Source: Bacteroidota bacterium (lineage in GTDB: Bacteria > Bacteroidota > Bacteroidia > Bacteroidales > FEN-979). Taken from it: a stretch of 64,000 bases of DNA. The translations under genes and the position numbers were made by a program. The DNA lies in NCBI GenBank assembly GCA_026391735.1, contig JAPLDL010000013.1, forward strand, positions 62,001 through 126,000, in the 5' to 3' direction. The notes under the pieces were generated by a model, which was not told the DNA's origin, searched no databases, and was given only the letters and a program-made list of their open reading frames with translations. This document shows, piece by piece, positions 7,901 through 16,566 of the stretch (within the stretch, counting starts at the first letter, position 1; the number at the start of each line of letters is the position of its first letter).

Positions 7901-9989
7901 TAGAACCGTCCTGTATTTGCCGGTAATCCTGCTCTCCCTGCAATGCCTGGCTTTTTCGGGGAACGAACCCGGCCTGAAAATCCCACCCGATGCCCCGGCA
8001 AAGGTGTCATTGCGCGGTCAACACCTTGCGGTGATTTACGGTAGTGACACTATTCTCAAGGCTTTTATCATTTGCGATCCATCAGACTTTTACTTCAGGG
8101 AAGTAGTGGACAGCGCCGGTGGAAAGATCTTCCAGGCCTTTACCATCACCTCGAACGACGGAAAGCCTGTCTCCATCGAAGGAATGATAATTGCAAGTGA
8201 TCAGTCGTTCCCATGCGAAGAGAACCGGGCCATTGGCAGTACTTTTGTCAGGCATTCCGCAGGCCTCAGCCATAGTCTACTGAACAGGGCCGTGTACGAC
8301 AGGGCTGGCGACTGGTCGCTGTCGGTGGAACAGTCCCCGGTCAGGATCATACCACGGTCCTCATCCGCAAACCAGAACTTTTATATAATTTCGGTCAAAG
8401 GCCGGGAGATATGCTTTCTCTTCAAGCCCCGCTATTACCAGAAACACCGGGGGCTGCCGTATTTCGAACCCTGGCATTACAGGGTGTGGAACAAGCCTGT
8501 GGTCGGATGGTCTTCATGGTTTGCCTATTTTGATAAGGTGACTGCGGATGATGTTAAGCGAACCGCCGATGTGCTGGGTGAGGTGCTAAAGCCATACGGC
8601 CTGGAATATATCCAGATCGACGATGGTTACCAGCAGGAAACCTCCTATCCCGAGAAATGGACCGTTGCAAACAGCAAATTCCCCGAAGGACTGCCGGCAT
8701 TGTCGGCATACATCAGCTCAAAAGGACTTAAACCGGCCATCTGGACGAATGTGGCTTTTTCAGATAAAGAATGGGCTTATGCACATGCCTCCCTGTTTGT
8801 GAGAGATACCAACGGACTGCCAGTTAAAGGAAGATGGGTTGGCTATGTGATGGATGGTTCTAACCCTAATACCCTGGACCAGCTGGTAAGGCCTGTTTAC
8901 AGGCAATTCAATGAAACCGGCTGGAAATATTTCAAGCTGGATGCGCTGAGGCATCTGAGGTATGAGGGTTATAACAGCAATGCGGGATATTTTGAATTTA
9001 AAAAGACTGACCGGGTTGAAGCCTTCCGTAATGTCGTGAAGGCAGTACGTGAAGAGATCGGGAAAGATAATTTCCTGCTCGCCTGCTGGGGCATCAGGCC
9101 CGAACTTACCGGGATTGTTGACGGATGCAGGATTGGCGATGACGGTTACGGGCTGCGCACTCTAACCCAGTACAATTCATTCAATAACGTGGTGTGGAGA
9201 AACGACCCCGACCATATCGAACTGAAGCCGAAAGTCGCATACCCCGCCTGCATGGCCACTTCCATGACGGGTTCCCTGTTCATGCTCACCGACAGGCCCG
9301 AAGTTTACCGTACTCCTTACGTTGAAGCCGCTAAACGCTCAATCCCCGTGCTTTTCACGGTTCCCGGACAGATCTACGACGTAGACCCTTCTGCATCGAT
9401 GTACCTCGACAGGGTGGGTTCCGAACTAAGCGGTTCGGGAGTGAGGGTGTTTGATGCCCGCCTGAGTTCTCCTTACACCCACTTCATCCTGGAAATAAAC
9501 AAACCTTACGGAAACTGGCTGCTGCTCGGGCGCACCGATGAAAGCCGATCCTCATTCAGGTTTGAAGAACTCGGGCTGTTTCCATCGAAGGAATACCTGG
9601 TTTTCGAGTTCTGGACAAGGAAATTCCTTGGATCATTCAAAGAGGAATTCAGCCCTGGCCACATGGATACGGCATACAACTGCCAGCTGCTTTGCATCAG
9701 GGAAAAGGAGAAACATCCCCAGCTTCTTGCGACCAGCCGCCATATTTCATGCGGCGGACTGGAACTTGAAGAGTATTCATGGAAGGAGAACAGCCTTAAA
9801 GGAAGGAGCAGAATGGTTGCAGGGGACCCATACACCATATACATCTTCGAACCTGAAGGAAGTACGTTTGCAGGATTTGAGTGTAATGGCGCCATGCTTC
9901 TCAATAACACCTTCGATGGGAAAATGAGGGCGATCAGCATTCAATCCGACAGTGAAAAGGCGGTGGACTGGGAAGTCAGTTACAATTAA
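7890..9989 (+). CDS. clan GH-D glycosidase (GH36/GH27-like alpha-galactosidase)
   Basis: 699 residues with a signal peptide (about 6-23). A beta-sandwich N-domain (about 30-195) precedes a TIM barrel that opens with NKPVVGWSSWFAYFDKVT. Key motifs are YIQIDDGYQQE (243-250), the nucleophile motif KYFKLDALR (Asp351) and the acid/base region CRIGDDGYG (Asp417/418). A C-terminal beta domain follows (about 540-699). Motif order fits alpha-galactosidase/raffinose-synthase-like enzymes; the exact linkage and sugar are undecided. No SusC/SusD pair or regulator is nearby, so this is not a classical polysaccharide utilisation locus. The gene appears richer in G and C than the genes before 7 kb. Confidence 0.85.
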   Translation: MSFNRTVLYLPVILLSLQCLAFSGNEPGLKIPPDAPAKVSLRGQHLAVIYGSDTILKAFIICDPSDFYFREVVDSAGGKIFQAFTITSNDGKPVSIEGMIIASDQSFPCEENRAIGSTFVRHSAGLSHSLLNRAVYDRAGDWSLSVEQSPVRIIPRSSSANQNFYIISVKGREICFLFKPRYYQKHRGLPYFEPWHYRVWNKPVVGWSSWFAYFDKVTADDVKRTADVLGEVLKPYGLEYIQIDDGYQQETSYPEKWTVANSKFPEGLPALSAYISSKGLKPAIWTNVAFSDKEWAYAHASLFVRDTNGLPVKGRWVGYVMDGSNPNTLDQLVRPVYRQFNETGWKYFKLDALRHLRYEGYNSNAGYFEFKKTDRVEAFRNVVKAVREEIGKDNFLLACWGIRPELTGIVDGCRIGDDGYGLRTLTQYNSFNNVVWRNDPDHIELKPKVAYPACMATSMTGSLFMLTDRPEVYRTPYVEAAKRSIPVLFTVPGQIYDVDPSASMYLDRVGSELSGSGVRVFDARLSSPYTHFILEINKPYGNWLLLGRTDESRSSFRFEELGLFPSKEYLVFEFWTRKFLGSFKEEFSPGHMDTAYNCQLLCIREKEKHPQLLATSRHISCGGLELEEYSWKENSLKGRSRMVAGDPYTIYIFEPEGSTFAGFECNGAMLLNNTFDGKMRAISIQSDSEKAVDWEVSYN

Positions 9990-10036
9990 AACAGGGAACA
10001 AACAACAATATCAAAGCTTTTTAAAATACAATCATA

Positions 10037-11392
10037 ATGAAAGAAATCCGAATCCTGCTCCTGCTCAGCCTGCTTTGTGCTTCAGTTGATTTTGTGTTTT
10101 CCCAGGTCGATTATGATCATCAATGGCCCGCATTCCGCGGCCCCTGCGGCAGGGGGTACGTCGATGGAGGGGTAACTCCCGAAAAATGGAACGTCGACAG
10201 TAATATCAATATCAAGTGGAAGACTGCCATTCCCGGACTGGCCCACTCTTGTCCGGCGATATGGAATGATTACCTCATAGTGACATCCGCAGTCAATCTT
10301 AAAACTGAAGAATCACTTAAAGTCGGCCTGTACGGCGATATAGATGAAGCGGATGATTTACAGGAGCATGAGTTCAGGGTTTATTGCCTCGACAGGAATA
10401 CAGGGAAGATCATCTGGGAAAGGGTTGCACATAAAGGGATACCGAAATCCAAACGTCATACGAAATCCTCACAGGCCAATTGCACACCGGCCACCGACGG
10501 GCATTATATCGTTGCCCTGTTTGGTTCCGAGGGTCTGTATTGTTACGATTTCCAGGGAAATCCTGTATGGAGCAAAGACCTTGGGATACTGAATCCCGGT
10601 CCGTATACCGATCCCGGCGTTGAATGGGGTTATGCAAGTTCACCGGTCATCTATAACGGTACAATTATTTTGCAGTGTGATATCCCTGCCGGACCATTTA
10701 TTGCAGCCCTGGACCTGGCCACCGGGAAGGAAAAATGGAGGACATCCAGGGGCGATGAGGTTTCCACATGGTGCACTCCCGCCATCTGCCTTCATAAGGG
10801 CAAAACATTTATTATTGCCAATGGTTACAGGCATATCTGCGGATATGAGTTCGAAACGGGAAAAGTGATATGGACCATGAGCGGAGGAGGTGATGCGCCC
10901 GCCCCTACCCCTGTTGTTGCCAATGGATATATTTACCTGAACAGCGCCCATGGAAAATCATCTCCTATTTTTGTTGTAAACCCTGATGCCACAGGTGATA
11001 TTACGTTGGCACCCGACAGCACCAGGAGCAGGTACATTTTGTGGAATGTCAAACGCGGAGGGGCATATATGCAAACCCCGTTAATTTATAAAGGGTTCCT
11101 GTACAACCTGCAAGTCAATGGCATGCTTACGTGCTTTGATGCTTTCACCGGCGAAGTAAAGTACAAAGAGAGCCTGAAAGAAGCTTTCTCCGCATCAGGT
11201 GTTGCAGCAGACGGAAAGCTTTACTTTAGCTCCGAGGAAGGAAACGTTTATGTAATAAAGGCCGGTCCTGAGTTTAAACTGATCGCTAAAAATTCCATGA
11301 AGGATGTTTGCATGGCTACTCCTGCCATTTCGGGAAACGCCATATTCTTTCGCACTCAGCACTTTCTGATCGCTGTTGAACAACACAAATAA
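10037..11392 (+). CDS. secreted PQQ-like beta-propeller repeat protein
   Basis: 451 residues with a signal peptide (1-22, ending VFSQ). It begins with the typical WPAFRGPCGRGYVDGG motif of planctomycete/Bacteroidota PQQ-like outer-membrane-assembly (BamB-like) proteins. Repeated blades follow, such as YCLDRNTGKIIWERV, IAALDLATGKEKWRT, GYEFETGKVIWTM and LTCFDAFTGEVKYKE. These repeats form a propeller; most such proteins do not bind PQQ. Cofactor residues cannot be judged, and the role could be scaffold or enzyme. It lies 47 bases after the glycosidase and may be co-transcribed. Confidence 0.85.
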   Translation: MKEIRILLLLSLLCASVDFVFSQVDYDHQWPAFRGPCGRGYVDGGVTPEKWNVDSNINIKWKTAIPGLAHSCPAIWNDYLIVTSAVNLKTEESLKVGLYGDIDEADDLQEHEFRVYCLDRNTGKIIWERVAHKGIPKSKRHTKSSQANCTPATDGHYIVALFGSEGLYCYDFQGNPVWSKDLGILNPGPYTDPGVEWGYASSPVIYNGTIILQCDIPAGPFIAALDLATGKEKWRTSRGDEVSTWCTPAICLHKGKTFIIANGYRHICGYEFETGKVIWTMSGGGDAPAPTPVVANGYIYLNSAHGKSSPIFVVNPDATGDITLAPDSTRSRYILWNVKRGGAYMQTPLIYKGFLYNLQVNGMLTCFDAFTGEVKYKESLKEAFSASGVAADGKLYFSSEEGNVYVIKAGPEFKLIAKNSMKDVCMATPAISGNAIFFRTQHFLIAVEQHK

Positions 11393-11446
11393 CCCTTTAT
11401 AATAAAAAACCTGATTTCCGGGAACGATTGAAAATCAAATTCACAA

Positions 11447-12751
11447 ATGAAAAAGCTTTTTACAACAATGGCCTTGTTCTTATCGATTTATACTGTATCG
11501 GGACAAGCCGCTTCTTCAATGCCCGACAGCATTGAAAGGTATTTCGATGAGATTAAAACTGCTACTGCTACCTTTACAGGCCTCTGGAATAAAAACCTGT
11601 ATGGCCCGATCCTGCTGGTAAATCCGGCAACAAGGCGACTGTTTTCAAATGTCCCTGATTCCTCAGGACTATTGAAACTTACAGGCTCAGTTTATTCATG
11701 CATACTGCCTGAAAATGTCAATATTGCCAATACCTCCAGTCACTGGAACGGGAGGGATTGGGCTATGATCAAACTGCCTCTCCCTTTTAACAAAGAGGAC
11801 AGGATCAACCTGATGGCCCATGAATTATTTCATGTTTCACAGCCTTCATTGGGGTTCAGGTTAAATAATGTAGCAAACAATCACCTTGACCAGAAGGATG
11901 GAAGGATATATCTGCGGCTTGAACTGGAAGCCCTGAAGAAGGCAATACAATGCACTTCATCCGCCGAAAGAAAAAAATGCCTTACCGATGCGTTTACTTT
12001 TCGCATGTTTCGGTATTCCTTATACCCAGGGGCTGATTCAAGCGAAAATCTCCTGGAACTCAATGAGGGCATAGCTGAATATACCGGAGTAATTATAAGT
12101 AACAGGACCAGGGCTGATGCTGTTAAACACTTTGTTCAGACGATTGATGACTTTATGTCCAACCCTACCTTTGTCCGTTCGTTTCCATACGTCACAACGC
12201 CTGTTTACGGCTATTTGCTTAACCCAAACAGGGCCGGCTGGAACAGGGAAATCAGTGTAAAAACAAACCTGACCGCATATTTTATCAAAGCATTCAAAAT
12301 CATTCTGCCTCGTGATTTAAAGACCATAGTTACGAAGATCTCAGATGAGTATAACGGGAAACTGATCATTGCCCAGGAAACAGAAAGGGAGGTAAAAGCA
12401 AAACGCCTGATCGCAGAAATAAAAAGCAAGTTTGCGGAGCAGCCTCACTTTGAAATCAGGCTTGAGAAAATGAATATCTCATTTGACCCGAGGAATATCG
12501 TCCCGGTCGAAGATAAAGGCTCATTCTATAAAAATGCAAGGATCACTGATGTCTGGGGAATCCTTACGATTAATAACGGAGCCCTGATGAGTTCCGGCTG
12601 GGATAAAATTTCAGTGAGCGTTCCCTTGAAAATTGATAATAAATTGGTCAGCGGCGATGGCTGGACTCTGGAGTTAAACGAAGGATATAAGGTTTCTAAA
12701 AATGAGAATACCGGGAACTATATGCTTAAAAAGGATTCCCAGAATCCCTAA
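11447..12751 (+). CDS. secreted gluzincin-like metalloprotein (HELFH)
   Basis: 434 residues with a signal peptide (1-20, ending VSGQ). A zinc-binding HELFH motif sits at 125-129 within LMAHELFHVSQPSLGF. A candidate third ligand is the Glu in LELNEGIAEYTG, about 75 residues later, the usual gluzincin spacing. I do not recognise the named peptidase family, and there is no propeptide-like region. The C-terminal third is beta-rich with no motif I know. It is likely a periplasmic or secreted metallopeptidase of uncharacterised specificity. A strong hairpin follows at 12765. Confidence 0.7.
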   Translation: MKKLFTTMALFLSIYTVSGQAASSMPDSIERYFDEIKTATATFTGLWNKNLYGPILLVNPATRRLFSNVPDSSGLLKLTGSVYSCILPENVNIANTSSHWNGRDWAMIKLPLPFNKEDRINLMAHELFHVSQPSLGFRLNNVANNHLDQKDGRIYLRLELEALKKAIQCTSSAERKKCLTDAFTFRMFRYSLYPGADSSENLLELNEGIAEYTGVIISNRTRADAVKHFVQTIDDFMSNPTFVRSFPYVTTPVYGYLLNPNRAGWNREISVKTNLTAYFIKAFKIILPRDLKTIVTKISDEYNGKLIIAQETEREVKAKRLIAEIKSKFAEQPHFEIRLEKMNISFDPRNIVPVEDKGSFYKNARITDVWGILTINNGALMSSGWDKISVSVPLKIDNKLVSGDGWTLELNEGYKVSKNENTGNYMLKKDSQNP

Positions 12752-12764
12752 GACCATGAAAGAA

Positions 12765-12793
12765 GGGGAGACGTTTTTCGGGATCGTCTCCCC
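12765..12793. terminator. bidirectional hairpin terminator between convergent genes
   Basis: A perfect 9-bp stem, GGGGAGACG (12765-12773) with CGTCTCCCC (12785-12793), encloses an 11-base loop containing TTTTT. It sits 14 bases after the metalloprotein stop and 9 bases before the stop of the convergent SecD-like gene. The downstream tract (TTCTATTCTATTT) is T-rich but not a pure T run. Confidence 0.7.
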
Positions 12794-12801
12794 GTTCTAT
12801 T

Positions 12802-13464
12802 CTATTTGACGCAGATCATTATAAATTTCAAGGGCAGCTCCCCGTTTGAACATAAAGCGACGAGTTTCCTGACCTCTGATTTGGAAAAACCTTTTCCAGT
12901 CAATGTGATCTTGCCCCCGGCAATCTCAGCATTCACCCTCGGGGAAGCATTAACATTACCGTCAATCATCAGGGTTATAGGTTTATCAATATTCCTTGCC
13001 GTAGCCTCCTTGAATATATCCCAAAGGTTTTCTCTGAACGTGATACAAAGTTCCGGATGCTCCTTATTTGAAAAATCAGCATGGGCTTCGAGTATGATCT
13101 CCCTCGTGGATCTTTGTTTGAAGATCGGGATAAGACTGTCGTCCCTGCCGGCATTTTCATAAAAATTCAGTTTTCCGGGTGCCGTCAGGATATCCTGCAA
13201 CAACCCTGTACTTATGGTATCTTTAACTGTAACGATGAGGGCGGATTTCACTTCGTTCTTTGTGACACTGAAATCCCTCAGGCTCATACAGGTCAGCCTT
13301 GCTGAAAGTATTTCCGCTGATTCTCCCAGTAGCCTTGAAGAGGTATCTTCCCCCTGACCTTGCAATGTAATTACTCTCATTTTCGGGGCGGGTTCCTGTG
13401 AATAACCCGAATACATAAAAAGCAGTATGATCACTCCTGTCAATATATTTCTTATTGTTTTCAT
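12802..13464 (-). CDS. free-standing periplasmic protein resembling the SecD P1 domain
   Basis: From the ATG at 13464 the product is about 220 residues with a signal peptide (ending MYSGYSQ). The frame is open to 13515, but the extra residues lack signal character. The C-terminal half matches the conserved SecD P1 head/base core: an ELCITFRENLWDIFKEATA segment (SecD: ITF-E-A--F---T), NIDKPITLMIDGNVNASPRVN (SecD: lAIvLDg-V-SaP-i), EIAGGKITLTGKGFSKSEV and LVALCSNGELPLKF (SecD: La--LRsGaLP-pl). The earlier region carries the R--L----v---vk--l-v-v-- pattern and LTAPGKLNFYE (SecD: PG-L-F). No SecD transmembrane helices follow. It is therefore a SecD-like lumenal module without a translocase. Confidence 0.72.
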   Translation of the reverse strand: MKTIRNILTGVIILLFMYSGYSQEPAPKMRVITLQGQGEDTSSRLLGESAEILSARLTCMSLRDFSVTKNEVKSALIVTVKDTISTGLLQDILTAPGKLNFYENAGRDDSLIPIFKQRSTREIILEAHADFSNKEHPELCITFRENLWDIFKEATARNIDKPITLMIDGNVNASPRVNAEIAGGKITLTGKGFSKSEVRKLVALCSNGELPLKFIMICVK

Positions 13465-13711
13465 AGTATGAAAATTAAAATAATTAAAACGATTAAATAT
13501 GCAGATGATTTGCATGTAATAAATAAAAACGGATTAAGAATTATACAAGAGTGATTGCATCTTCATTCCTGTTTCCGGGAGGAATTTTCTTATGGAATGA
13601 AATGCATTTTAAGGGTTGGATAAAATAATAAATATGGGAATACCAGCTTAAGTGACATGAAAACAGACTTTCAGTGTTAAACGCCCGTCTATTCAGGCAA
13701 TCAGGGATGTT

Positions 13712-13939
13712 TTATATGCCTGAATGCCGACTGTTGAAAAGAAGCTTCAGGTCAGGACAAACTGTTGGCGTAACAGCAATGGCCGGGTCATTTGAAGTAT
13801 AGGATGTTGAAATAACAGAAAAGGAAAGGGAATAAACCGGAGTAGGATGTTCCTTTTCACGATGTAACCATGAAGTGAAGCAGATCACAAAGATCAACAG
13901 GAAGATGATCAGTGAAATATTTTTGTCTTTTCCCATCAT
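13712..13939 (-). CDS. doubtful short ORF with one N-terminal hydrophobic segment
   Basis: A 75-codon frame encodes one hydrophobic stretch (about residues 9-24) followed by a Ser/Thr/Pro-rich tail. It has no family resemblance I recognise, no matching promoter box upstream, and its stop lies inside a 9-bp inverted repeat. It could be a small membrane-anchored protein but is equally likely to be a chance frame. Confidence 0.22.
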   Translation of the reverse strand: MMGKDKNISLIIFLLIFVICFTSWLHREKEHPTPVYSLSFSVISTSYTSNDPAIAVTPTVCPDLKLLFNSRHSGI

Positions 13940-14009
13940 TGGAATTCAATTATAAGAAATTTTAACTGGTTTTCAAGGTGTCTAAAAAATTAGTGCCAGG
14001 CCTCCTCCC

Positions 14010-14025
14010 CTCCCTCATCCGCAGT
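14010..14025 (+). repeat. 16-base direct repeat, copy A
   Basis: CTCCCTCATCCGCAGT occurs here and again identically at 16450-16465. A looser relative (TTCATCCGCCGCCAATAA) lies at 16271-16288. The two exact copies bracket the nucleoid-associated, YdeI and TfoX-N genes and a peptidase remnant. Confidence 0.5.
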
Positions 14026-14033
14026 TAATACCT

Positions 14034-14064
14034 TTGATCACCTAAGCTCTGTTTGCTAACTTTG
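14034..14064 (+). promoter_or_regulatory. Bacteroidota-type promoter for the nucleoid-associated protein gene
   Basis: TTG at 14034-14036, a 20-base spacer, then TAACTTTG at 14057-14064. Both elements and the spacing match the Bacteroidota sigma-ABfr consensus. The predicted start of transcription is near 14071, about 17 bases before the chosen ATG. Confidence 0.65.
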
Positions 14065-14087
14065 CATCAGTTTTAATTTTGTGTTCG

Positions 14088-15128
14088 ATGGAAATGATTT
14101 TAAAGGATACCGCCTCAATTAATGGAATTGCAATTCATAAGGTAGGCAATAAATTAACCGAGGGGCTTCATCTGTCGAAATCGGCGTTTCAAACCAATGA
14201 TGAGCTGGATGGTTTGTTCCTGGATTACTTTCTGACGCCTTTTAAGAAGCAGGAATACTTTACCTTCTATCATGACAGCGATCTTGAACTTAACGAGGTT
14301 TATACCTATGCATGCAGGGTATTCGACGATCCCGGCTCGCTTTATATACAATCGGTAAGCCTGGCAAAACATCTGTATGAGAAAAGCACCCACCCGAAAA
14401 TCAAAGGCGGGGAGTTTTACACGGTTTATTTCAAGGATTGTTCCCTGGGCGGGGAAAGAGTCGATGCCCTGGGGCTCTTTAAATCGGAAAACAAGGATAC
14501 TTTCCTGAAAGTTTTTGCACTTGGCGATGGTTATGAAATTTTAAGCGAACAGGGCATCAATATTCATAAACTGGATAAAGGTTGCCTGATATTCAATACT
14601 GAAAGAGAAAAGGGTTTTATTGTTGCTGTTGTTGATAATACCAACAAAGGTGATGAAGCGCAATACTGGATCGACGACTTTCTTCATATAAAGCAGCGCA
14701 AGGACGAGTATTACAATACCCGGAATGTGCTTTCGTTATGCAAAGACTTCGTCACGAAAGAACTTCCGCAGCAATTCGACGTCTCCAAAGCCGACCAGGT
14801 GGACCTGCTCAACAAATCGGTAAAGTTTTTCAAGGAGAATGAAAGCTTCGACATGAAGGAATTTTCAACTGAAGTGATAGAAAACCCTGAAATTATTGAA
14901 TCGTTCAAACGCTTCAAAGACTCTTACCAGCGCGACCAGGATATAGACATAGCCGAACATTTTGATATCTCAGATAGTGCAGTAAAGAAGCAGGCCAGGG
15001 TCTTTAAAAGCGTGATCAAACTCGACAAGAACTTCCATATTTATATTCACGGCAACCGTGAGATGATCGAACAGGGTTCCGATGAAAGGGGAAAATATTA
15101 CAAAGTATACTATAAAGTTGAAGCATAA
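14088..15128 (+). CDS. nucleoid-associated protein (NdpA/YejK family, PF04245)
   Basis: About 346 residues. Family features include the opening INGIAIHKVGNK, LDGLFLDYFLTPFKKQEYFTFYHDSDLELNEVY, the KGGEFYTVYFKDC block with VDALGLFK, and a C-terminal domain ending KYYKVYYKVEA. The family binds nucleoids or nucleic acid; the mechanism is unsettled. The frame opens at a TTG (14079), but ATG codons at 14088 and 14094 fit the promoter at 14034-14064 better. The YdeI-type gene follows after 3 bases, so the two are probably co-transcribed. Confidence 0.87.
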   Translation: MEMILKDTASINGIAIHKVGNKLTEGLHLSKSAFQTNDELDGLFLDYFLTPFKKQEYFTFYHDSDLELNEVYTYACRVFDDPGSLYIQSVSLAKHLYEKSTHPKIKGGEFYTVYFKDCSLGGERVDALGLFKSENKDTFLKVFALGDGYEILSEQGINIHKLDKGCLIFNTEREKGFIVAVVDNTNKGDEAQYWIDDFLHIKQRKDEYYNTRNVLSLCKDFVTKELPQQFDVSKADQVDLLNKSVKFFKENESFDMKEFSTEVIENPEIIESFKRFKDSYQRDQDIDIAEHFDISDSAVKKQARVFKSVIKLDKNFHIYIHGNREMIEQGSDERGKYYKVYYKVEA

Positions 15129-15131
15129 ATA

Positions 15132-15716
15132 ATGAAGGCCACCGTTAAACATGATGTCCCCATTATTTCATTCAGTTCCCGAAAGGAACTGGCGTCATGG
15201 CTGGAGAACAACCATACTCTTGAAACCGGCATCTGGATTAAATTTTACAAGAAGAACTCAGGGGTTCCGACTGTCACATACCATGAAGCCTTGCTGGAAG
15301 CTCTATGCTATGGCTGGATTGACGGGCAACTGAAAAAATTTGACGAAGCCGCCTATATTCAGAAATTCACGCCAAGACGATCAAAAAGTGGCTGGTCAAA
15401 ACGGAATATCGGATTAGTGGTCCAACTGGAACTGGAAGGAAAAATGAAACCTTCGGGCTTAAAACAGGTCGAATCTGCGAAAGCGGATGGCCGATGGGAA
15501 TTTGCATACGACTCACCAAGCAAAATGACCGTCCCTGCTGATTTCATTCAAAGACTGTCAAAAGATAAAAAAGGTCTTGAATTTTTCAAGACTCTCGACA
15601 AAACAAACCTTTACTCTATTGCTTTCCGCCTGCAAACTGCCAAAACTCCCGAAGTCAGGGAGAAACGAATGACAGCTATGCTCGGAATGATGTCACGGAA
15701 GGAGAAATTTCACTGA
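15132..15716 (+). CDS. YdeI/OmdA family protein
   Basis: 194 residues, the usual length for the bacteriocin-protection YdeI/OmpD-associated family. Signature stretches are SRKELASWLENNH----GIWIKFYKK, VTYHEALLEALCYGWIDGQLK, the RRSKSGWSKRNI motif and the C-terminal KTPEVREKRMTAMLGMM. It is cytoplasmic by composition. Its role is known only genetically, from polymyxin/peptide resistance in Salmonella. It follows the nucleoid-associated gene by 3 bases. The window's other YdeI-type protein (5948) joins this tail to a DUF1801 domain. Confidence 0.87.
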   Translation: MKATVKHDVPIISFSSRKELASWLENNHTLETGIWIKFYKKNSGVPTVTYHEALLEALCYGWIDGQLKKFDEAAYIQKFTPRRSKSGWSKRNIGLVVQLELEGKMKPSGLKQVESAKADGRWEFAYDSPSKMTVPADFIQRLSKDKKGLEFFKTLDKTNLYSIAFRLQTAKTPEVREKRMTAMLGMMSRKEKFH

Positions 15717-15840
15717 CAGGTTCAGCCAGCTAATTTCAGGGAGAGCTTCCGCGAGGGATTCATGTCCGCCTTGCCCCTCCCATTGATAATGAATAACTCA
15801 CAATTCGATCACTGCTCATCATTGTTTTGACAATATCCAA

Positions 15841-16173
15841 TCATTTTTGCGCCTTTTTCTTTTTGGGTTTAGGCTCGGGAAGTTCCCTGGCTGTGATCCT
15901 GATCAGCTCACAAAGCCATTCCCTGTCCTCAAGCTTATCTTCTATGAGAAAACTCATTTTAGCTCCGGGGTAAGCAGGTGCTTCAACAGGATTTCCGATG
16001 AAAGCCCTTCCTCCTTCAGTGGGCTTGACGAAAAATTTATTATCGGCAGCCAGAGCAACGACCTTGCCATCAAGATATATGGCGTACTCGCCAAACATCA
16101 GTTTGCTGCTTACCTCACCTGCGCTTTCAAGCTGGTCGGTGATGAATTCAATGAAATTTTTATTTGTGGCCAT
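15841..16173 (-). CDS. TfoX N-terminal domain protein
   Basis: About 110 residues from the ATG at 16173. The frame opens at 16215, but those 14 residues are not TfoX-like. It matches the TfoX_N domain: FIEFITDQLESAGEVSSKLMFGEYAIYLDGKVVALAADNKFFVKPTEGGR followed by APAYPGAKMSFLIED. The tail is Lys/Pro-rich (PEPKPKKKKAQK). TfoX/Sxy full-length proteins regulate competence in gammaproteobacteria. Stand-alone N-domains in Bacteroidota have no established function. Confidence 0.85.
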   Translation of the reverse strand: MATNKNFIEFITDQLESAGEVSSKLMFGEYAIYLDGKVVALAADNKFFVKPTEGGRAFIGNPVEAPAYPGAKMSFLIEDKLEDREWLCELIRITARELPEPKPKKKKAQK

Positions 16174-16287
16174 GGGGTTCGGGTTTTTCGTTGGGTTGAC
16201 AAGAATTTTATACAAAACTACTGGATTTCATAAATTTTCTCTAGGATACCTTTCCCTCTTTCTTCCCTTCTTCATCCGCCGCCAATA

Positions 16288-16440
16288 AGACAGGGAGCAA
16301 GGATAGGTAATCCCGAGGGACGGGAAACCCAGAGAGTGGGAATCGTTCCCGATCTTGAAGTAAATCCTACCATTGAAGGAATTATTGCGCATCAGGATGA
16401 ACCTCTGCTGAAAGCGATTGAGATAATCAGGGCGCCATAA
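16288..16440 (+). pseudogene. remnant of an S41 (tail-specific/tricorn-like) peptidase C-terminus
   Basis: In the frame that ends at TAA 16438-16440, bases from about 16303 read I-G-N-P-E-G-R-E-T-Q-R-V-G-I-V-P-D-L-E-V, then N-P-T-I-E-G, I-I-A-H-Q-D-E-P-L-L and K-A-I-E-I-I. This is the typical end of S41 peptidases: GIVPD-EV-PT--GI---D--L-KAIE. There is no start codon, and the upstream frame (16261-16302) is low-complexity and unrelated. The protease core, with its Ser-Lys dyad, is gone. The remnant lies between a degenerate copy (16271) and an exact copy (16450) of the CTCATCCGC repeat. The rest of 16174-16566 shows no gene. Confidence 0.6.
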
Positions 16441-16449
16441 TTGCCACCG

Positions 16450-16465
16450 CTCCCTCATCCGCAGT
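16450..16465 (+). repeat. 16-base direct repeat, copy B
   Basis: Identical to CTCCCTCATCCGCAGT at 14010-14025. It lies 9 bases after the stop of the peptidase remnant. Confidence 0.5.
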
Positions 16466-16566
16466 AATAAACAGTATAATCTAAGCACATATTTTTCATC
16501 TTAATTATTGTATAGATAAATATTTTATAACTTGCAACTCCATACTAATTTCTTCATCCTGCCCGT

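Larger units (their letters stand above)
13465..14033. other. intergenic region with little recognisable content
   Basis: About 570 bases without a convincing gene. It contains a 9-bp inverted repeat ATTCAGGCA (13691-13699) / TGCCTGAAT (13717-13725) with a 17-base spacer. It also holds the doubtful 75-codon frame listed separately and one copy of the 16-base repeat found again at 16450. I see no RNA gene here. Confidence 0.5.
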
